Origin: Luidia sarsii
Lineage: Eukaryota; Echinodermata; Asteroidea; Paxillosida; Luidiidae
Length of the DNA stretch: 64,000 nt
Assembly (NCBI GenBank): GCA_949987565.1
Contig: OX465102.1
Location: 18,178,968-18,242,967 of the forward strand
Direction: 5' to 3'
Shown: piece after piece, positions 12,901-24,900 of the stretch
How the letters are laid out: every line of letters starts with the position of its first letter
Numbering within the stretch: position 1 is the stretch's first letter
The notes under the pieces: model-generated
Databases searched by the model: none
What the model was told of the DNA's origin: nothing
Seen by the model: the letters and a program-made list of their open reading frames with translations, nothing else
Made by a program: the position numbers and the translations under genes

Positions 12901-15900
12901 TTTGTCAAACGATATTTGCTTGCAGCATACATGTACATGTAGTTCATGTAGTCGGCCCTTTACAAACAATGTTTGCCTATACTGTGGTGAATGTAAAATT
13001 TGCAGTGGGTCATATCCAAACAGTGTCTGCCCATTTCAATGCAGAGTGGGTCATGTATACAAGTACATACAAGTACATATGTACTGTACAGTACAGGTAC
13101 ATGTACATGCACAGGTATGTACAGTACATGTACACCTGTACGTACCGTACATGTACGTACATACATGTACATGTACGTACGGTACTTGTACATATGCAGC
13201 TCATTGACAGTGTAATCGGTCATATCCAAAAAACATTTGCCTTTACCCCAGTACATGTACATGTACCGGTAGGTGAATACATACATGTACAGTACATGTA
13301 CATGACGTACAGTATGTACATGTACTGTATAATATTTGAACATCATTATGTACATTGTACATGTACATGTACATGTACATGTACATGCAGTACGCTGTCA
13401 CTGTACTGTTTGCAGGGAATGTCTCTGACATGGACACTCTGACCAACAGAGGGCGCTATTCCTAACTGTGGATGCCACAATGTATTCCAGCATAGGGCAG
13501 GCTAATGGGTAATCCCAGGTTTTTTTGGATTTTTTCAAAGACCAGTCTGGGCTCACAGTTTCAGTTCCTCTCATGCACATGCCTCGCATTCCTTGAGGCT
13601 TGCAAGAAACAAAACAACTTCCCCATGCGCAGGGACAAAAGGTTAACAAAACAGAACAGCTTGCTTCTCATCTGAGCTACTGTAGGCCTACATGCACTGT
13701 GGTAGCATAGGCCTACAGTACTGTATCGCTTGTAAAAGAATCTTGTCTCATTGAAAAAGACTTTGATCCTATTTCCGAGTTTTGGGGTGGATAAAATACT
13801 TGGATTTCACATGAAATAACATGGGTATGGGGGAACAGCTGATAAGTAGAAAGTTTGCGGTGACACCATGCACAGTACATGTACACGTACATGTACACGT
13901 ACATGTATGTACACATACTGTATGTACATGTGTGTTGTATCATTGTTCATGTACATGTACATGAAGCACTTCTCTTTCAGGAACGAGTGTGGCTCTAAAA
14001 AGAGCAGGTAACTCAAAGTTTTGGGTAGTGTGTATTCTGCCTGTCAACAGGAGACTGTACACACTAGCCGAATACAGGTAGAGTACACACTATCCGGAAC
14101 GTTGAGTTCCCGGCTCTTTTCAGAGCCACACTCCTTCTTGAAAGAGAAGTGCTACATGTACACGTATGATGTCAACGCAAACCTCCCACTTAGTACAGTA
14201 TTTCCACCATGTAAACCTTCAAGTCTTATAATAACACCTGATGAGTTTCCATCTCTTGAAATATGAAAAAAAATATGTAGAGGGGCCGATGTTTCGATCC
14301 TACGTACAGGTAGCAGGACCTTTCTCAGAGACAGGCAGAATCTGCCTCCGAGAAAGGTCCTGCTCGGATCAAAATGTTGGGCCTTCTAAATTTGTGAGAT
14401 TTGGATTTCATTCATTTAAGTCTGTACAAAGCAGTTGGCAACATTTTGAACAGTGTATACATGCTACACTGTACTTTAAGGATTTTCATGCTTAAAAAGC
14501 AATTTTGTGTGATTCAGCAGCTTTATGAAATTTCCATGCCAGGGTACACTTACTATTGCTTGGCTGCCTTTTTACATGTTTTATGTTCTTATCTGTCAAA
14601 TAACCCACAACATACAGTAACATGAAATGTACATGTACATGAGTAAATGTTGGCTAGGCCTACATGTACATGTACATGTACAGTATGTTCATAAAGTATG
14701 TTGTATTATAATTGTACATTGTACATGTACACGTGCACAATGTTTATGAAGAAAATGGTACGAGTAACATTGTCTTGCCCAGTTAAGAAACAATGGACAG
14801 GGATACACTAATACATGTAGGCCTATATTCTCATGCACAGTAAATGTGTACACAGTGTATGTAGTGTACTGTACATGAACATGAACATTTGCTTGCAAAA
14901 CTGAATACCCCAAATACCTTCATGGCTGATATCCCATCAAGAATTCAAGAAAAAACAATGAAACCTCAAACATTCAACAATGACAGCGTCATTTTTTCTT
15001 TCCCTAGAAGACCTTTGTCATACATTAACATGTAGTTATAGACATGCACATGTATGTACACGTGTATGTGAGTTGGCTATTTAGTTTATTTGCTTACCGA
15101 CAACAAGAATGTTTCTGCCATGTTCCATGGATGGCACGCAAGGCCAGAGTCCATGTTCTCACAGAAATGATTAACCTGGATATCATGTTCTTCACATTGT
15201 ACGGGCACTCCAGTTATCGTTTTGCATTCAGCCCCTCCTAAGGTCAATTCCTCCGAAATGTTTAGAGCCCGGTCGGATGTCTCGATCCTAGCAGGACAAA
15301 GTATAAAATCATGTGATGATGCACACTTCATGCACTCAACGAAAATGAGTAGCTTCTCGCAGTCCTTTTCCACACACAGGACAGCTGAAAGTTGCGGTTG
15401 ACAGAAAATTATCAAAAACTTACCGGTACCTCATTTTCTAATTTTGGTTTAAATTGCTTTGTCAGTGTTCATATTTTCATGTTTGCTGATTGGAAACTGG
15501 ATTTTTAATGTACATGTACATGTAAGACTTGAAATAAAAGTCAAACAAACAAAGGAAAAACTGACAGGGAACTTTTGAACAAATTGAAAAATTGGCAAAG
15601 AAAACTTTGACTGTCAGACCGGGAGCAAGTCAAAGTTTTCTTTGCCAATTTTGCAAAGCTCTTTAAATAAAAGGCAGATTGGTGGTATACATGTAAATCC
15701 CTGAAAGACCCTGATCATGATTTTTACGCCAATCTGGCTCATTTTTCGCATTCTCGGCGACAGTGCCAAGTTTTATCCAACCTTCTTGAAGATTCCATGG
15801 CTTTTCCGTAAATTCCTGCGCTAAATGCAATTGTACAGTACTTACACAAATTACCGGTATGTGCAATTTGTTGAAGACAGTACAGGGGCGGATATCACAA

Positions 15901-18900
15901 TGCATCGTGACTCAATGTACGATAGATATTCTGTGCATAGCTCATTGCCTTGAAAAATTTGTTCGTAAGTTACGATGGGTTTATGAAATCGACCGCAGTC
16001 CACACAATTTCTACCTTTGGGAAAGGTCCTGCTGGAACTGTGGTGGCCGAAATTTTAGGCAGCAAGACTTTTCATGCTGTTGTGCCAGATGTGAGGAAGT
16101 CGAAAGTGAAACCGGTTGCCTAATTGGCTCTTTGATACATCAGGACATCCATGGGACTGGACTGGAAATAGGGGGTGTTAGGTTTGGTGGTGTAGGTATT
16201 CATGGTGCATTGAAACCAGACCTAAAGAATGCTAGACAAAGGGGTGTAGGGTTGGCCTGTAGGGTAATTTGGGGGCAGATACAAAGGAGGCATGGGCGTG
16301 TCAGGACTTGCCCAAACAAGAAATGTTCAGAGCATCAGACCATGTTCAGACTAACTACATATGTACTTTTCCATTGCTCTACACTAAAATTTAACCGAGA
16401 CGATGGTTGAATATCCAAAGGTCAAATTTGAACGTCGTTCCCACTTCGACTTTTAAGTCGGTCAATTTAACCGAGACAATTGTTAAAGAAAATGATGTGG
16501 GTCCTGTGTGTTAACGTTTTCCCTTAGGAAAAGCAACTAATGTGAACGTCAGCAGATTTTTACCCACCTATTTTTTACACCCATTTGGGTCCTTTGGAAA
16601 GGGCGCCCTCCGTTTACACATTCCCCAGGGATTGATGACCAGTCTGAAACGACATGCATATTCCCAGGAAACAGTGTCCCTGGGAGTTACCAAATGGGTC
16701 CAGTGTGAACGGTTGCGGGGGTGTTGGTGGGAGGGGGGATTTATTCCCCGGGGATTGGCTCTTTAGTGTGAAAAGGGCTTAAAAAACTAACAAAGCAAAA
16801 GGACGTTTTGTTTCGACAGCAGAGGAAGAGGCAATGGATTATCGGATGCTCATGACCATATCATTTTCATTTGATTAGGTTTTATTTTTTTCCTGGGCTG
16901 CTGGGAAGATATTGTGCTGGGTACTAGCACATCACGTACACGTACCGGTACACGTGTGCGTCACAGTGCACTATTGTCTTTATTTAGCCTGGGGTATGCC
17001 AATTATGCTATTACAGAAAACTAGTCATGTGCATGTACACGTGTGCAAGTAATTCCGGTACACTATAATTGTGTACATATCTATAGTCTACATACACGTG
17101 TATATTCATGTATACGGTATACACTGTAGAGTGTACACACAAGCACATTGCACATTTAAATTCATTCTAATTCTTAATAGATTTACAACTTAAAATTTAA
17201 AATTAATTCGATTTAACACTTAAAATTTAGTGGGCCTGACGTTTCAATCCTAGCAGGACCTTTTTCAAAGGCAGAGTCCGAAGACGCTTCATCCACATTT
17301 TCTCACGGCTAAGACGGACAGCATTAATACTACGGTGACCAAGAGATTCTATGCCCAGTACGTATATATACACTCATACATGTACATGTATCTGATATTG
17401 AATGATCAGGGAGATTGAAGTGATACCCAACAGGGGTGTCCATTTTACCGGTTTTGATTGTAGACCTTGGTGAAGTGTCCAAAGGGGGAACCTCTGCTCA
17501 GACAATTAAGTCACGTAGGTTACGGGGGCATCTGAAAGCCAAAACAGGCGAATTTGGAATGGCATCAGCCAGACGATCTGAAGTGTGGAGAATATGTTGG
17601 TTTTCCTTAGTTATCTTCCTGAGATGAGAGGAGGAAGAGAAGGGTGGTAGGAAGTAAGTAAGGGAACCAATATGTAAATTCATGTACTTTTAAATCATTG
17701 TATTAAATGGGGTTTTGTCAGCGACTCTAATGTGGCTGCCTATCCTGTACATTTTAAATGAATAAACCATAATAATGAAAATAATCATAATAATAGTTGA
17801 TGACATTGATACGTACAAGTGTGTAATATGTGTGTGTACATGTACATTGTACGTGTGTACCGGTATGTACATGTACACACTGTACATGTACAGTACATCC
17901 CTGATGTACACATGTACATGTACATGTACAGTACATGTACCTGTTGTGTACAATGTACATGTACATGTACATGTACACACACCCTGTACCGGTTCATGTG
18001 CAACAGTATGTACAGTACATGTAGTGTTACAATGCAATTCATGTATGGGTGCAGTGTACCGGTATGTACATTGTACACGTACACATGTACGTACACTATG
18101 TACATGTCCTCAAAAGATGTTTTGTTTTCTTTACAGCAACAACTTCATGCACTTCATGCACATTTTCAGTCTTATGACGATGAAAACCCTTGGACCATGT
18201 AATGATGTACGATGTACATACTGTACAGAATGCCATAAAGGTAAAGTCAACAAACTCGAGTCTTGAGTTAAAGTCATTTGTCATTGTGACTCACATCCAA
18301 AGTTTCTACATGTAACTCTCAAATCTACAGGTTGGCATTTACACAGTTGGCAAGTTCCACAATCCTTGAACAAAACTAGACCATGTTTGCATTTACTGCC
18401 ACAATTCACAGGCACCAGTGTACCATGTTGCTCTTTCATCTTAAAAAGTCGAACATTCACGCATGACTAAGATCTACACTAGCCACACGCACAATGGACT
18501 TCATGACAAATGTTCAAACAAATTAATTTCAATCAATTTCCATTGGGCCACATGACAATGACATCTCGCCATTACACAGTGTGGAATTGTGGATAGTTTC
18601 AATTCCTTCTCCCCCCCAAAAAAAGAACAACAAATCATATCAGGGTAACATATCCGGTGGAAGTCAGTATTGAGCTGAAAACAGGCAATCTATAACTCAA
18701 TCTGACAGGGATTGTTGCACAATGGCATGTTGCAGGTTGTATAGGCCTACATACATGTACATGTACACAATAACTGTAGCCAAGAAGTTTAACTTGTTTT
18801 CCTGCAAGTTTACTCAGAAAGCACGGAGTCACTGTTATTCCAGCATATTGTGGAATGGCCTTTGCGAGTGCGTTGGGGCACAAACAAAGCCAGGGCCTCA

Positions 18901-21900
18901 GCCCCTTCTCCAGCTGAATTACTCCTGCAATCTTTCTTTTTTTCACCCCAACTGGATGTTGACATGCTTGGCGTCACGCCTAAACCCTACAGCTGCTTTT
19001 TTTTTCTTTTTCGCCGGTCGGGCGCCAAGCGGACAGGGTTGGGCTCTTTGTGACTAATTCTTTTGTGTGCGAGGATTGAGGCGAAAGGAAGAGACATTTC
19101 TTTCTTTCTTGTTTTTTTTTTTTTTTGGTTGAAGTGGAAGGAGGGAGGGAAGAGGTTTCATGACATGATAGCAGCAACCCAATAGGCCATGCCTTCTTGC
19201 AAACTGCAATAGATACAGAATATCTGGACTGAATACCAGTACAGGAAGGATTCGGGAATGTCGTAGTGGCCCTGTGGATGAATGACAGTTCAAATACTGA
19301 GAGTCTGAGGTCCAGTTGAAGGCCATTATCCAAGTGGGCTAGATGGCCAGTTGGATGAACACTAGGCAATCTCAATACCCATTGTATAGGGTAGAGCAAT
19401 CATGGTTTGCTTACGAGTCTTCAAATAAAGCGTTCAAGGAGGTTATTCAAAAAGAGACATTCTTTCCACAACTACTCTTTTTGTGATACAGTGGAACGTC
19501 ACTATAACGAATACGAGTACATCCCGGGATCCATAAAAAATTGTTCGGTATAGCAGTCGGTCGTTATAGCATGTGGCCACATATTTTGTACACAAATATC
19601 GATAGCTCAGGCAGCACAGGCAGGATTCGAACCAGCGACTCCCACTTTCTAGGGCAGACGGGTTTGAATCCTGCCTGAATCTCTGCTCCTCTTTCCTTCT
19701 ATTCTTCCTGTCAAAGCAAAGTTCTTCCAAACTACATGTATCTTTTCTCAAAGCTCAACAGTAAGAGGGCCTTGTGTTTCGATCCTAGCAATAGCAGGCT
19801 GCCAGGACCTTTCTCAAAGCAAAGCCTTTGAGAAAGGTCCTGCTAGGATCGAAACGTCAGGCCCTCTAACTTTTGAAATTTATATATTGCAGGTCATTTA
19901 GTCAGTGAGCAGTTAGCAATGTTCATTTTTTTTTTCTCAAAGCTGATACTTGAACCAAATTGGCAAAGTTTGATCAAATATTTTCTTCCAGCACATTAAC
20001 AATGGAGGAAAATTAACAAACCTCTGCTCTCAGCAAAGATCAATGTTTAACTCGGGAGTTAATGTGTAAACCTATTGCCCCACAAGCAGTATAAGATTGT
20101 CCACAGAAAAACTAGGTTATCCACATTCTTGACTATCACTGTTGTTATACATTTTGGCTGATAAACCAGGGTGTCAGTCATTGGGAACAGGTGTCAGAAA
20201 AACAACCATGCACATGATACACATACATGTACACAGTAGCAACAGTAGTGGGCACAGTGAGGTACATATACAGGTACATGTACAGTGTACTGTACATTAC
20301 AATTTTTTACATGCACCCATACATGTACAATTTGTACATGTACACATACATGTACAATGTACTTTATGTACAGTACTAGTAGTAGTACATGTACATGTGG
20401 TACATGTGGTACATATGGTGATTGGAATGGTCTCAGGCCACTTTAACACTATCCACAACTGGCAAAGCAAATAACTTTTTATGAAGATTTTGAATTTAGC
20501 ATTGGTCTAGGCTAGTCCCTACTCCCTAGAGGCCAAATGGCAGTTGAAGTTGTCTCTAGGGTCGAAGGCCGCTGCCAATGAAGGAGAGAAGGCAGTCTTC
20601 TACCCCTCTCCTACTACGGAATCTCCAGGTTATCGCGGGGGTAATGGCAAGCCTCAACCCCGAGATACCCCGCGTTGGAAATGGTTGCCAGAAGGTTTCC
20701 CACTACACATTTCCAGCCACAGGTTGAGATGAAAAAATTGGCCTTTTCCCCGGGGCTCGTTAACCCTGCTCAAGACCAGGGTTTAAGGATGGAAATCTCG
20801 GGGGTTACCGGCTGAAATGCATGGAATCTTCCTTGCCCCGCTCCCGGGTTAAGCGAAACTCCGGGTTGATGCGACAGACGGGAACAGAAAACTGGGTTAT
20901 CACGAACCTCGGGGTAAGAAATGCTTCCACCTCCAACCAAGTTTGAAATGTGGGGCCTGGAGTCGAACTTGAAGAAATTGGCTGGCCATTAAAAGTGACA
21001 GTCCAGATGGTGAACAAGCTGATCAGAAGTTATGATGGGTTTGGTGAAATCAATGCCTGAAGTTTGGATCCAAGCAGGATCCAAGCAGACATATTGGTCA
21101 AATAGTATGGTAGGGGACCTTTTCAGAGGCAGAATTCTGCTTAGACTGAGCAAGGTCCAGCTACATGTAGGATTAAAACGTCAGGCCCCCTCTACTTTTT
21201 TTTTGCATTTTGTCTTTTTAGTCAGAAAGCAGTTTTCAACATTTGTGTATACTATACATAGATATCCAAATTTCCAATACATGTAGAATGCGATACACCG
21301 ACATCTGCAAACCGAGTGGAAGGGTTGCAGTGACACCATGTACTGTAGCTCTTCTCTTTCGAGAAAGAGCTGGTAACTCAATGTTTCGGGCAGGGTGTAC
21401 CGGTACTCTGCCTGTCATCAGGAGCCACACTCCTTCTTAAAAGCGAAGTGGTACTTGGTAGTCACCACAAACCTTCCACTTAGTGTTTCCACCACACAAA
21501 CCTTCAAGTCTTATCTGCAGACTGACTTTAATGGCCGAAAATGTGGAGGGTGGCCTGCCATTTATATCCCAGCTGACCCAGCAGGACCTTTCTCAAAGGA
21601 ATTACATACGGTATGAAGTGTGGATCCTTGATAAGGGAAGGGTAGAGGGCATGACATTTTCTAATCCCGGCGACCCCTATCAAGGACTTCAAGTTTCAAC
21701 CCAGTATTTCCAGGTTATGATGGATGAAAAGGTCTCAGCCAAGAGGGTTTTTCTCTTCTTTTTGGAGGTGGGGGAGGGGAGAGGAGTTGGACGCCTGTGC
21801 ATGTTGCCGGGGCATTGACCTACAATGACATTACCAGTCTGTTCAGGAATCAGGAACAGACCTGCTTTAGAAGAGAGAAAGAGAGAAAAGGACCCTGATT

Positions 21901-24900
21901 TCATTTCCCTTTTCATGACCAGCGGCTTGAATGGGGCTTATGAAAGGATTTCCTGTGAAAATGGAAAAAAAAAAATGGGGTCTTGATTTCCCATTTAGAA
22001 CCCACTGGCAAAGCAAGGCAGCAAGTGGTTCATATACAAACAGCTTCCGATAAAGGTTAATATCAATACCAGGGGGAGTGATTGAGGAAATGAATATGAG
22101 GAGGAAACGGGCGATACAGGACATCTGGTGAATGACAGGTGATGTCAAATAACGGCAGTGTGTTGTCTGAAGAACTCAGAAGTCCCCCATGCCACTCTGC
22201 TAGGTGCAGGGTTAATCTGGTATTTCGATAAGATCTCTAAAAAATGAGAGACAAAAAATCTATCCTAAAGCCAAAATGTGGCAATCTGCGTAAGACTGAC
22301 TTCAATGACCCCAAAATATACAGATTCCTCTTCCACCTGGCCTGATGTTCCAATTCAAGCAGGACCTTTCTCAAAGGGAGCACTGCCTTTGAGAAAGGTC
22401 CTGCTGGGATCGAAAGGCCAGGCCCCTCTAAAAATGCATCACAATGAACTTCCGCCGACTCATTAATCTAAGCCAAGGAGTTGAAAAAAAATTGACGCCT
22501 GTTGCCCAGGGCGACTGAAAACAGCCAACGGGTCACTGCAGAGCTACTGAATCTTTTTTTTTTTAGAAACATTTACATTTACTGTTTTACTACACATTGT
22601 GCAAACCAACTATTTGGATGATGATATCCAGATAAGATTTGAAGGTTTGTATGGTGGAAATACCAAGTAGGAAATTTGCGGTGATACCATGTACACCTGT
22701 ACATCATAAAGAGAAGGAGTATGGCTCTGAAAAGAGCCGGAAACTCTGGCTCTTTTCAGAGCCATACTCCTTCTCACAACTGAGATGTTATCCAGGCAGG
22801 ACAAGCAAGCAGATTGGGCCTGGGGTGCAGCTAGGATCGAGGAGCTAAAGGCGGTCACACTAGTTGGCGTCAAGATGGTGTCAAGACACGATAGTGGCGT
22901 CAACACACTCAATTAAGTTGCGTTCGAAATTACCAATTAGCAGTACAGCAGACTTTTTATTACTGGCCAAAAAAATGTTTGGGCTTGAAAAAGTGAGATA
23001 AGGCGTACAGAAATTGCCATTCCCATTTTAATTTAAGCACTGCTCTCTCTGAAGCTCCGTAATTGGCAGCCATCTTGCCTCACATTGCTATAGTGCTATA
23101 TGGACCATACCATTATGCTACAGGGGTGATAAAGTCAGCGGATGTGCTACTTTGCGGTGACTCTTTTCAAGATAAAAACACCTTTTTTGTAAATGAAATA
23201 TAACCCAAAACCCGATGCAAATCCTCTCTGATCATATTTATCATAGTCTGGTGTATTTATTTCCGATGTACATGTATGGTACATTCTGAATGTGACATGT
23301 GTTGACACCGTGTTCGCGCCACTATCGTGTCTTGATGCCAATTAGTGTGACCCGCTAAAGGCCTTTTCAGACGACGCTGAAAAAACTTGCAAGGCTTGAG
23401 AAAATGTCCCGTGCCTGAGAAATCTTACAAAAGTGCCATCGTGAGAAAGGTGACCAATGCTTGGTAGTGACAGGCATCCCTGGTGAACCCTTGAGAGATT
23501 TTGTCGCAGGTCCCGACCTCCGCCAAATCTTCCTCTATCAAAGGATTTCTCAAGGGACCCTTGACAATCGATTGTGTGAAGGGAGGAACTGTTTATTGTA
23601 CGACATCCCATGCTATACGCTAAATTCTCTCTCAAACAATGTAAGTTTTTTCAGCGTCGTTTGAAAAGGGCTTACGGTAAGTCCTTGCCAACTAGTACTT
23701 TGTTGTCAACCCATGAATATGAAGTCAATGCAAAATGACTACGGTACTTGCTAGGGCCTAGCTAGGCTAGGCATTTCAATCCTGACGAACCTTTGAGAAA
23801 GCCACTGCCAATATCGTGATTGTAGCATCATGGTCATTCACTGTCATCACCGATGTCATCTTTGTCATCGTTGTCATCATCTTCGTCAACATCACCATCA
23901 CTGCCATCACCATGCAATGCATTGATTGACCATTCACCATCATCACCGTTCACCATCATCACCATTATCCACCACTCACCAGCACCCTCAATACCATCAA
24001 TCATTTCTGTAACAAAGTGAATGAAGCCGCACTCCCATGTTTGGCCCATAATTTCCAGTGACCATGCAACTTGTATGATTTCCCGGTTGTTGACAAAGGC
24101 CCAATATCTCTGGCAGTGTATATTCAGCCGGCAACGGCATCCACAGGGTGGAGCCCAGAATACCAGCTCAGATATTGGTGGGCAACTGGAATGAACACAG
24201 ACAATGAGTGTCCAGTGCTCTACACAGTGTCCGATGTTGCTTTTAAATCGATTTATTATAATAACAAAAGGAAGGGATTGTCTATAACCTTTCGCCACAG
24301 AGAGATATGAAGTCATGTTCATTTAGAACACAAACAGGATATGAAGCAGGACCAACCCTTTTTAATCTTTAACTTCTGACTCTAAGGCTAAAAAACAACA
24401 CTCAAACAAATAACAAAGATAACATTCATTGACAACAGATTTGCCAATAAAATACTGAGTGAAATAGGCCTGGCCCTAGTCCGAGTAACTTGGAAGTTGG
24501 ACCCGACAAGTCACCCTTTTTTATTGAATTTTGCAATTTTGAGGTTCAGGTGACTCTCAACCAAACCTCAAAATTTCAAATTTCGATAAAAAAAAGTTGA
24601 CTTGTCGGGTCCAAGTTACTCGGACTAGCCTGGCCCTAAAAAGTAACTAAGCAAAGCCTTTTCGTCAATTGCATCCCAGCACAAAATAATTACATCATCC
24701 ATCTGGCATTAGGCATTACATCATTACATGGACATATCGGTTAATTCAATTTCAAGCACATTTCAGACGAGATAAATCGAGGAAAAACTGTGCTTTTCCC
24801 CCCTCCGTCTTACCCGTGCGATGGTGAGAGGGCAGCGGTGTTCCGAGCCACCTTTGACGGACAGACCCCAGGGTGCACCGCCTTGCAGAGTCACATCCAA

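Noticed and set aside
12765..13446. A 225-residue Cys/Tyr/His-rich frame and several others
   Set aside because: Low-complexity GTACAT arrays read as repeating Met/Tyr/Val/His/Thr/Cys; no conserved domain.
15859..16410. 183-residue plus-strand open frame
   Set aside because: Both ends run through MITE sequence shared with 11.4, 27.9 and 38.9 kb; no start context, splice partner or domain seen.
19590..19680. Possible tRNA gene (GATTCGAACC and GGGTTTGAATCC boxes)
   Set aside because: The two B-box-like segments form an inverted pair around CTCCCACTTTCTAGG and no cloverleaf closes; read as decayed SINE-like DNA.
23834..24322. 162-residue minus-strand frame with acidic tail
   Set aside because: The tail is an ATC-repeat translation and the rest shows no recognisable family; it lies inside the Shroom intron.
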